Below, piece by piece: positions 6,389 to 12,540 of a stretch of 38,260 bases of DNA (the first letter of the stretch is position 1; the number at the start of each line of letters is the position of its first letter). The notes beneath the pieces were generated by a model, which was given only the letters and a program-made list of their open reading frames with translations, was not told where the DNA came from and did no database searches. This DNA is from Acidobacteriota bacterium (lineage in GTDB: Bacteria; Acidobacteriota; Terriglobia; Terriglobales; Acidobacteriaceae), in assembly GCA_013290025.1 (NCBI GenBank), contig JABCYV010000013.1, positions 1 to 38,260 of the forward strand, given 5' to 3'. The translations under genes and the position numbers were made by a program.

Positions 6389-7195
6389 TTAACTCGCTTT
6401 CGCCTCTTCGTCGCGCCTTCGCAAGGCGGCTCCTTGAGGGTCGGTGATTATATCTACCCACTTCGGGTCAGGCGAGGCCTCGGCGTCGTAGTTGTCGTGC
6501 CAGTTCCACCACTTGTACGGCTGGGTCTGGGGGTAACCCTCAGGCGAGTCCTCCCAAGTCTCCTGGCGACCGAGCGGCGTGATGTCGAGGTAGCTCCAGA
6601 TGGTGCCCATCGCCTCGTCGCCGCGGCCGTTAATGAAGTATGTGCGGAACACCCGCTCGCCGTCGCGGAAGAACACATTGTGGCCGTGCCATTCATCGAC
6701 GCCGAAGTCCGCGTCGAAGCTGTCGGTCATGGTGTACCAGGGCATCTCCCAGCCCATCCGCGCCTTCAGGCGCGCGATGTCCGCCTGCGGCGCGCGTGAG
6801 GCGTAGGCGAGGGTCGTGTTGCGGGCGTTCAGATGGGCCAGGTGCGAGACCTGGTCGGCGCCCAGGGAGCAGCCGCGGCAGGCGTGCTCGGGCCAGCCGA
6901 ACACCCCGGGCTCGAAGAAGGCGCGATAGACGATCAACTGAGGGCGACCCTCGAACAGGTCGAGCAGGCTAACCTTACCCTTGGGCCCGTCGAACTCGTA
7001 CTTCTTCTCCACCACCATCCACGGCATGCGTCGACGCTCGGCGGCCAGCGCATCACGGGAGCGGCTGAAGGCCTTTTCCTTCACCAGCATCTGCTGGCGC
7101 GCTGCCTCCCACTCCTGCTGCGACACGATCGGGGGCGTCTTCATCGCGAGATGCCCTTTCCCTTGTTCCCTGTCTCTCTCTTTGCTTGTTGGCAT
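6389..7195 (-). CDS. DUF899 thioredoxin-like protein
   Basis: The 268-residue protein is full length for DUF899. It has EWEAARQQMLVKEKAFSRSR (N-terminal helix), FDGPKGKVSLLDLFEGRPQL, a CRGC pair near residues 109-112 followed by SLGADQVSHL, GWEMPWYTM, and QETWEDSPEGYPQ. Family members have a thioredoxin-like core; activity is unproven. The start ATG 7195 has a strong AAAGGAG seven bases upstream, and it lies one base after the stop of the MCPxC peptide gene, so the two should be translated together. The C-terminus is charged (AALRRRDEEAKAS). It is only partly similar to the DUF899 protein at 4190-5125, so it is an older paralogue rather than a recent copy. Confidence 0.88.
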   Translation of the reverse strand: MPTSKERDREQGKGHLAMKTPPIVSQQEWEAARQQMLVKEKAFSRSRDALAAERRRMPWMVVEKKYEFDGPKGKVSLLDLFEGRPQLIVYRAFFEPGVFGWPEHACRGCSLGADQVSHLAHLNARNTTLAYASRAPQADIARLKARMGWEMPWYTMTDSFDADFGVDEWHGHNVFFRDGERVFRTYFINGRGDEAMGTIWSYLDITPLGRQETWEDSPEGYPQTQPYKWWNWHDNYDAEASPDPKWVDIITDPQGAALRRRDEEAKAS

Positions 7196-7196
7196 A

Positions 7197-7343
7197 TCAT
7201 TTCTCCTTTCTTTTCTGAAACAGACTGAGACTACTCACTCTGAAAAAGGTTCTGAACTTGCCGATGCACAGTGCCAGAATTCCTCCCGTGGATCCGGCTC
7301 CGGCGACCATCACTGCTGTGCTTGCGATGCATGCTGGGCACAT
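7197..7343 (-). CDS. 48-residue MCPxC membrane peptide
   Basis: ATG 7343 is preceded by AGAGGAGGGACAT, the best ribosome site in this neighbourhood. The product begins MCPACIASTAVMVAGAGSTG, continues into GILALCIGKF and ends in a basic tail (FQKRKEK). One hydrophobic helix covers about residues 5-27, with a CPAC pair at its very start and a further Cys near 26. Short MCPxC proteins with a GAGSTGG segment are known to me from other bacteria, without assigned function. Its TGA lies one base before the DUF899 ATG. The gene pair suggests the peptide works with the thioredoxin-like protein at the membrane (inference). Confidence 0.7.
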   Translation of the reverse strand: MCPACIASTAVMVAGAGSTGGILALCIGKFRTFFRVSSLSLFQKRKEK

Positions 7344-7530
7344 ATGTCCCTCCTCTGAACTTCCAATTCGTCCGCGCCTGAGTGCATTACCTGTGTCGTC
7401 ATTGCCTTTTTCTCCTTCGTCGGATGTTGGCTTTTCGTTGCGTTCTCGATATGGCCGAGTGCATGCTGGTCTTGCACAAATACTGATGCAGGTACCTCGG
7501 TGATCAAGATTTTCTTATTTCGATGCTCAT

Positions 7531-7875
7531 TTATCCTGTTGCGGTTTCTCGAAGTCGCACTTCGGCGCTCACGTTCCTGCGGTAGCGTTTTGCCCAGCGG
7601 CACATACCTCCGAGTGGAGCGATGATTGTCCTTCCCAGTTGTGTCAACGAGTACTCCACAGCAATGGCTTTCGATTGCGTCACACGCCTGGCGATTAAGC
7701 CTGCGGATTCGAGATTGCGAAGAGTTCTGGTAAGCATCCGTTGTGAAACGCTACCCAGCCGTCGGCGCACCTGCCCGTGCCGATAGGGCCTTTCTTCGAG
7801 CGAAAACAAAACCTTTGGTGTCCATCTGCCGATGAAGATGGACGAGGCCACTTTTGATTCTTGCGTCGCATTCAT
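7531..7875 (-). CDS. HxlR-family transcriptional regulator
   Basis: The 114-residue winged-helix protein has the HxlR pattern: IFIGRWTPKVLFSLEERPYR, then RRRLGSVSQRMLTRTLRNLE and a wing with YSLTQLGR. HxlR-type regulators respond to aldehydes, quinones or redox stress and act as dimers. The ATG at 7875 is chosen because the HxlR domain starts directly after it; a longer frame to 7995 is arginine-rich and unlike the family. The gene lies upstream of, and in the same direction as, the MCPxC/DUF899 pair, with a gap of about 190 bases. It may regulate that pair. Confidence 0.85.
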   Translation of the reverse strand: MNATQESKVASSIFIGRWTPKVLFSLEERPYRHGQVRRRLGSVSQRMLTRTLRNLESAGLIARRVTQSKAIAVEYSLTQLGRTIIAPLGGMCRWAKRYRRNVSAEVRLRETATG

Positions 7876-8129
7876 GCCGCCATGCCTTCTGCGAAAACGT
7901 GATTTAACCTCTCGAATTCGCCTCTCACGCCTGTGTTTCGCCGTCGGCACCGTCACAGCTTGCCAGTCCCTCGCGCCAGGCGCAATTAGGAACATGTGTG
8001 TGCCTAGACCTATTAGCTCGTGCCGCCTGTTCGATTGAAGCCCGACCCGAATTAAGCTTGACCGCTGAGCTGCCTCTATAGGGGTGACGGGTAAGGCGGG
8101 GGTATTTCGACAGAGCCAATCGAAAAAAA

Positions 8130-9363
8130 TTAGCCCCGCTTTTGCAGTAGGAACTGTCTCACCGCCGGGTCCTCGGTCAGACCAATCGCCCGGTCGAAGG
8201 CATCCAAGGCCTCAGGTGTTTTCCCTAGCCGTTGCAACAGGTGAGCGCGAACCGCCCAGTACGGCTGATAGGCGGAGATATCGTCCGGGTCGATCCCATC
8301 CAACGCTGCCAGCCCTGCTTCGGCTCCCTTCGCTTCGGCTACGGCCGCGGCGTATCCAGTTCGCGTGCCGAGCGTCGGCGATATCCGGATCAGCTGTTCA
8401 TAGAACATCATGATCGCGTTCCACTGAATCCCGCCGCTCCGCGCCCGCTCGGCATGTACCGACTGAATCGCGGCTTCGAGTTGAAACCGGCCAGTGCGAC
8501 CGCGACTCGCCGCCTCAGCGAGGTGGCCTTCCGCTTCTTTGATCAATGGCAGAGACCACTGCTGTGAGTCCTGCTCCAAGAGAGGAATGTAGCGGCCGTC
8601 CGGTCCCCGCCGCGCCTGCCGCCGCGCTTCACAGTGAAGCATGAGAGCCAGCAATCCCCGAACTTCCGCGTCTCTGGGCATTAGCTGAAGAAGGACGCGT
8701 CCGAGCCAGATCGCCTCTTCGGCCAGATCCCGTCCGCGCTGGTCAACACCCGCCATGTCATCCCAGCCAATCCCGAAGGCGGCGTAAATCGCTTCCAGCA
8801 CCGCGTCAAGCCGCTGCGGCAATTCACGCTCCTGCGGGATTTCAAACCGAATACCCCCCGTCGCGGATCTTCGTCTTGGCACGCACCAGGCGCTGCCCCA
8901 TCGTGGTGGGCGAAATCAAGAACGCGTGGGCAATGCGGGCGGCATCCAGGCCGAGAACGGTCTGGAGCATGAGCGGCGTGTGCATCGCCGGATCAATTGC
9001 CGGATGGGCACACACAAACAGCAGTTTCAATCGTTCATCTGGAAATTCCGGCGACAAAGTCATGTGCGTGGACTCATCTCTGAGGAGCGCGAGCGTGGGC
9101 TCGCTGGCCTCGGCTACTTGCCGATGACGCACAAGATCGATAAAAGAGCGGCGCGCCGTCGTCAGCAGCCACGCCTCTAGATTTTGTGGCACGCCGTCTC
9201 GCGGCCAAGTTTCGAGTGCTGCTACCAGCGCATTACTGAGTGCATCCTCCGCGCTCCCCACGTCGCGCGTGTGCGCGGAAAGATATGCCACCAGGCGACC
9301 GTAGGACTCGCGAGCCACACGTTCGATAGTTCGGTGAGTGCTCTCTTGTTCGCTTCCACTCAT
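8130..9363 (-). pseudogene. ECF42-type RNA polymerase sigma factor, frameshifted in a six-base run
   Basis: From ATG 9363 the frame gives sigma region 2 (GRLVAYLSAHTRDVGSAEDA, EAWLLTTARRSFIDLVRHR) and region 4 (MLQTVLGLDAARIAHAFLIS, MGQRLVRAKTKIRDGG). It then stops at 8842. The long C-terminal domain of the family (RLDAVLEAIYAAFGIGWDD, GLLALMLHCEARR, GRFQLEAAIQSVHA, LRHLLQRLGKTPEALDAF-like TPR end) continues in the next frame to 8130. The break lies in a run of six C (8854-8859, six G on the coding strand). Five G would restore KIRDGGIRFEIPQ and a protein of about 410 residues. The start overlaps the DGPF gene stop (ATGA). Group assignment rests on the C-terminal extension and DGPF partner. 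Confidence 0.85.
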
Positions 9364-9728
9364 CCGGTGACTCGACGCTTGTATTCAGGCGAAACGGGTC
9401 GGACCTCCACAGCACCGATCGAGGCGGCCGGGCATCGCGCTGCCCATTCGAGCGCCGCGTCAAGCGAGGGAAGCTCCAGGATTGTGAATCCCCCCAGTTG
9501 CTCCTTGGTATCCGCGAAGGGGCCATCCTGTACACGCCGCTTTCCATCCTTCAGTCGCACCGTGGTCCCGGTCTCCGGGGGCTGCAGTGGATTGCCACCG
9601 ACGTAGATGTCGGCCTCGACGAGCGCTTTGTAGTACGCCCGCCACGCACCGAGGTAGGGATCATTTTCGTCGGCATTCCGTGCCGCAAAAGCTTCTGGTG
9701 ATTCGAAGATCAGCAGGGCGAACTGCAT
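9360..9728 (-). CDS. YCII-related DGPF-motif protein, partner of ECF42 sigma factor
   Basis: The 122-residue protein has the YCII fold: MQFALLIFESPEAF at the N-terminus, then TTVRLKDGKRRVQDGPFADT with the DGPF motif at residues 68-71, and KEQLGGFTILELPSLDAALE. DGPF proteins are typically encoded next to ECF42 sigma factors and belong to their regulon in Streptomyces venezuelae; their biochemical role is not settled. ATG 9728 has AAAGGAG eight bases upstream, and the stop overlaps the sigma start. The upstream region carries TGTCGA-N17-CGTC, fitting direct control by the sigma factor. Confidence 0.88.
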   Translation of the reverse strand: MQFALLIFESPEAFAARNADENDPYLGAWRAYYKALVEADIYVGGNPLQPPETGTTVRLKDGKRRVQDGPFADTKEQLGGFTILELPSLDAALEWAARCPAASIGAVEVRPVSPEYKRRVTG

Positions 9729-9780
9729 CACCTTTCTCCTTTGAGAACCATTGTGAGCGCCTTTGTGCGCCCGATTGTAT

Positions 9781-9807
9781 GACGGACGAGAGGCAGCCCA
9801 TTCGACA
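9781..9807 (-). promoter_or_regulatory. Candidate ECF42-dependent promoter of the DGPF-sigma operon
   Basis: On the minus strand, TGTCGA (9807-9802) and CGTC (9784-9781) are 17 bases apart, about 53 bases before the ATG at 9728. Published ECF42 promoters, as I recall them, have TGTCGA at -35 and CG(A/T)C at -10. A second CGTC (9788-9785) directly precedes the first, so the exact -10 is ambiguous. This fits autoregulation of the operon. Confidence 0.6.
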
Positions 9808-9839
9808 GATTTCAGGAAATCTCGAGAAATTTCAAGCAC

Positions 9840-10393
9840 GCACAGGCAACTTGAGGTATGTGGCCGTCAGGGTAGGAATCTGTCGGGATCCTCTAATGCG
9901 GACAAACGCGCTTATGAACAGTAACCGAGCCAGTTCCGTGATGGTCGGCAATCCAGAAGTTACGATAGGCCCCGCGCAGCACCCGCGGAGAAGTGGGCAA
10001 TTTTGTCTCTTTACTCTTTTACTAGATTGTGGCTTTTGGGCCGATCTTGATGCCGCAATCGGTCACCGGTGCTCGCGTATGGCGAACGACTGGTGATGTG
10101 CTTTGCCTCCGGCATGGATCACCTCCGCACGGTTGCAATGTCGAAACTGACGAAACCCCGGTCAACAGGCCGATACTTGGACGGGCTCTTGGATTAGAGC
10201 GCACCTACCGGATCCAGGGCATCAGTTGCTGAACGCGCCACAATCGACGAGCATGGCGCGCCGTCATGTCAGAGAAGTGTCGACCCTTCGACTTTCAACA
10301 CTCTCGCCTGCGTAAGTTTTTTCAATCGCTTTCTATTTCCAGCGACTTAGGAACGGCAATGTCCCACTTGCTTGGCATCCCGGTTGCATTGAG
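9840..10393. other. Gene-free stretch upstream of the DGPF operon
   Basis: Several short open frames exist on both strands, but none has a ribosome site with family-like sequence. I see no RNA gene or clear repeat, apart from a GGCGCGCC octamer at 10255-10262. Confidence 0.4.
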
Positions 10394-10702
10394 ATGGTTG
10401 GCGGCGGCTACGGAACCTACGGAATGGAGACGCACGAGTCGATACTGGCTATCGAATGCCACTTTTTCAAGCGCCCAGTTTTCGGCGAACTCGTGGTGGA
10501 GAGTAACGTGCCGAGGAACAATCAGCAGAAAGAAGCGAATGATCATGGAACCATTTCGGACCAAGAGGTCTGGTCTGCGATTCGCTACCTCGATCCGGAA
10601 TCAGATGACAGGGAGAGTAACATCGCGGCAGGTATCGCGTTGTTGGCGGTAGTTTGCATAGTCTGCCTGGTTTGCGCATTGCTTCACCTTCGGGGATTGT
10701 AA
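10394..10702 (+). CDS. Small protein with C-terminal transmembrane helix
   Basis: The last 50 residues are the convincing part: SDQEVWSAIRYLDPESDD followed by a hydrophobic helix (IAAGIALLAVVCIVCLVCAL) and LHLRGL. This is a tail-anchored layout seen in small acidobacterial proteins (recall). The first 40 residues are less protein-like, and no ribosome site marks the ATG at 10394. A GTG near 10494 (VVESNVPRNNQQKEAND) would give a shorter and perhaps more natural protein. Function unknown. Confidence 0.45.
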   Translation: MVGGGYGTYGMETHESILAIECHFFKRPVFGELVVESNVPRNNQQKEANDHGTISDQEVWSAIRYLDPESDDRESNIAAGIALLAVVCIVCLVCALLHLRGL

Positions 10703-11110
10703 GATCTGGACAACTCCGGCATGTGCCCCTTTTCTAAATAACTTCTTCTTCGCCATAAATGTATTGCGTAACGACCAAGTAAGCTTGCACAGAACAAGCG
10801 CGCCGGGTTCTTGACCTGCCAGATGTCTCTGCAATTGAGCATTAGAAATGTAGGCGCAATCGCGATCGAGATGTCACTATGCCGTCAAGACCTCCGACGC
10901 CTTTGGCACTTAGCGCCCGCAACGGTCTTGGACTTGCCCGACATTCAACCATTTACGGCAGCGCTGGTTTGGCACAATTCTGTGACGACTAAAACGGGGA
11001 ACCCGATACCGTGTTGGTGGACGATGGTTGAAGGCGAGTTCTGGCCAATTGTTGTAGCGAACCTGGTCGGCCGACGTCTCAGTGGTAGCTTAAGGCCTCT
11101 GCCGGGGTGA
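10703..11110. other. Intergenic stretch without a recognisable gene
   Basis: A plus-strand open frame (10811-11110) fills most of it but lacks a ribosome site, recognisable motifs and domain character. The codon pattern does not look coding. No hairpin terminator was seen. Confidence 0.35.
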
Positions 11111-11434
11111 CTAGTGCTTTTTCGGCCTGGCGGTTTTCGCAGGCTGGCGTTTTTCCTGTCGTATGTACGAGAGTCCGCGCCTCAATTCCGCCGACAGGTC
11201 TGTTTGCTCGGTAGCAACACGAACCGGTTCGCCACCCAATTCTCGTCCTAACCACTTGTTCAATTCTTCCGAATTGGCGGCTACGTACCTTCCCTGTCGT
11301 GTAACTGGCATCCCGGTACTTGCCCAACGCTGAACTACAGCAATCGGTTGTCCCAAAAAGGCGGCGATTTGTTGCCAGCCTTTCAGTGATTCAAATTGCG
11401 GTTGTATTGTTCCCCGTTTGGTACTTTTAGGCAT
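11111..11434 (-). CDS. Small helix-turn-helix DNA-binding protein
   Basis: The 107-residue basic protein has an HTH of MerR/excisionase-like type: LKGWQQIAAFLGQPIAVVQR, WASTGMPVTRQGRYVAA and SEELNKWLGRE. A short variable region (VRVATEQTDLSAELRRGLSY) and a Lys/Arg-rich tail follow. ATG 11434 follows AAGGAG with 7 bases between. Proteins of this layout are frequent in Acidobacteriota (recall). It is probably a transcriptional regulator or nucleoid-type binder, and its target is unknown. Confidence 0.7.
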   Translation of the reverse strand: MPKSTKRGTIQPQFESLKGWQQIAAFLGQPIAVVQRWASTGMPVTRQGRYVAANSEELNKWLGRELGGEPVRVATEQTDLSAELRRGLSYIRQEKRQPAKTARPKKH

Positions 11435-11540
11435 TGATTTCTCCTTCCCGGAGAACGTCAAACGAAATCACGGGGCTGCAAGACGCCGCAAACCCAACTG
11501 GGTCTCTACTGTAAGACTTGCCGCGGGGAAAAAGGAGAAA

Positions 11541-11576
11541 GCGAGAAAATAAAGACGGGCCGCCCAAGCACGGCCC
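11541..11576 (-). terminator. Rho-independent terminator of the DUF4397 gene
   Basis: On the minus strand, GGGCCG and CGGCCC (11576-11571 and 11562-11557) form a 6-bp GC stem around TGCTTGGG, followed by GTCTTTATTTT. It lies 18 bases after the stop at 11594. Confidence 0.65.
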
Positions 11577-11593
11577 TGTTGAGTGTGCCTTGG

Positions 11594-12304
11594 CTAGAAC
11601 ACCCCTTGCACAGCCCTGTTGACCAACCTTACATAGTTGTTGGCTGCCTCGCCGGTAGCATACGTGAAGGTGGCGGACTGATCGGCCAAACCGATCTGCT
11701 CCGATGCCAACAGCGCGGTGCTGCCTGCGACAACCTGCACCAGATACGTGCCAGCGGGCACGCTGATCGACTGTTGTTTGCCAGGACCCGCTGTCACGGT
11801 AAATGTCTTAGGATCCTTGACGTACAACTGCGTCAGCGTCGCTTGCAACGTACCGGCATCCGCCGCGTGAGCGAAGACAAATCGCGCATTGCGCGGCGTT
11901 ACCGGCGACAGGTTGTCGGTGAACTGCAGCAGAGTGGGTTGACCGCCGCTGATTGCGGCTACGGCCGACACACTTGCTCCAGAAGTTAGTGTCACTTGCG
12001 AGTCGATGATCGGCGGATTCGTACAGGGTGCGAGCGTGTTGGCGTCGCTGATCTGTACTGCATATGTTCCGGTGGGGAAACTGAGCGGCCCATTGGTGTT
12101 GTCGAAAGTTAGTCCCCGCGGCAGGCAGGACTCGCCGTTAATCAAAACATCGATCGGAAAACCGGGGTTGAGATTATCGGCTATATCCCGTCCTGGAATG
12201 CCGTGCACCATGTAAAGGTAAGCGTTGTCGGCGGCGAAGCCGTATGCGGCCAGAACAAAGCATAGAGTTGCAAGTTGCAAAACGACACGTGTGCGAAGTT
12301 TCAT
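11594..12304 (-). CDS. Secreted DUF4397-domain protein
   Basis: The 236-residue protein has a signal peptide (residues 1-24, LQLATLCFVLAAYGFAA). Two DUF4397-like beta-sandwich units follow: AYLYMVHGIPGRD, then PIDVLINGESCLPRGLTF and FPTGTYAVQISDA; later ARFVFAHAADAG and VPAGTYLVQVVAG. DUF4397 proteins are extracytoplasmic with an immunoglobulin-like fold, and no enzyme activity is known. Two Cys (in SCLPR and APCTN) could form a disulphide. ATG 12304 has AAGGAG six bases upstream. A long hairpin (12349-12392) lies in the presumed leader and a terminator follows, so it is probably monocistronic. Confidence 0.85.
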   Translation of the reverse strand: MKLRTRVVLQLATLCFVLAAYGFAADNAYLYMVHGIPGRDIADNLNPGFPIDVLINGESCLPRGLTFDNTNGPLSFPTGTYAVQISDANTLAPCTNPPIIDSQVTLTSGASVSAVAAISGGQPTLLQFTDNLSPVTPRNARFVFAHAADAGTLQATLTQLYVKDPKTFTVTAGPGKQQSISVPAGTYLVQVVAGSTALLASEQIGLADQSATFTYATGEAANNYVRLVNRAVQGVF

Positions 12305-12348
12305 AAGTCTCCTTAGAGTTTTTGAAGATTCGGCGCTGATTTTGTTGA

Positions 12349-12392
12349 TGAACTGCCCCTCTAACGTAGACAAACTACGTTGGAGCAGTTCA
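12349..12392 (-). repeat. 18-bp stem-loop in the leader of the DUF4397 gene
   Basis: TGAACTGC, a CCC bulge and TCTAACGTAG (12349-12369) pair with CTACGTTGGA and GCAGTTCA (12375-12392) around the loop ACAAA, with one wobble or mismatch. It lies 45 bases upstream of the start codon. It could be a leader structure, an operator pair, or a small palindromic repeat; no second copy was seen in the window. Confidence 0.6.
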
Positions 12393-12540
12393 CGATTCAC
12401 TGGTGAGATCTCAACCGGGAAGCTATCTAGCTTCGTTTGAATCAAACCCTCGACCCAAACGGAAGTTGCCTGGACTTAAGAAAAGAAGAAAGCTACTGTC
12501 GGGTATCCAACAGCAACAACGTTAGGATCCTCGGCATGCG

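Noticed and set aside
10601-10834. Minus-strand 77-codon frame (MAKKKLFRKGAH segment)
   Set aside because: No ribosome site, no family resemblance, and it overlaps the better plus-strand tail-anchored protein.
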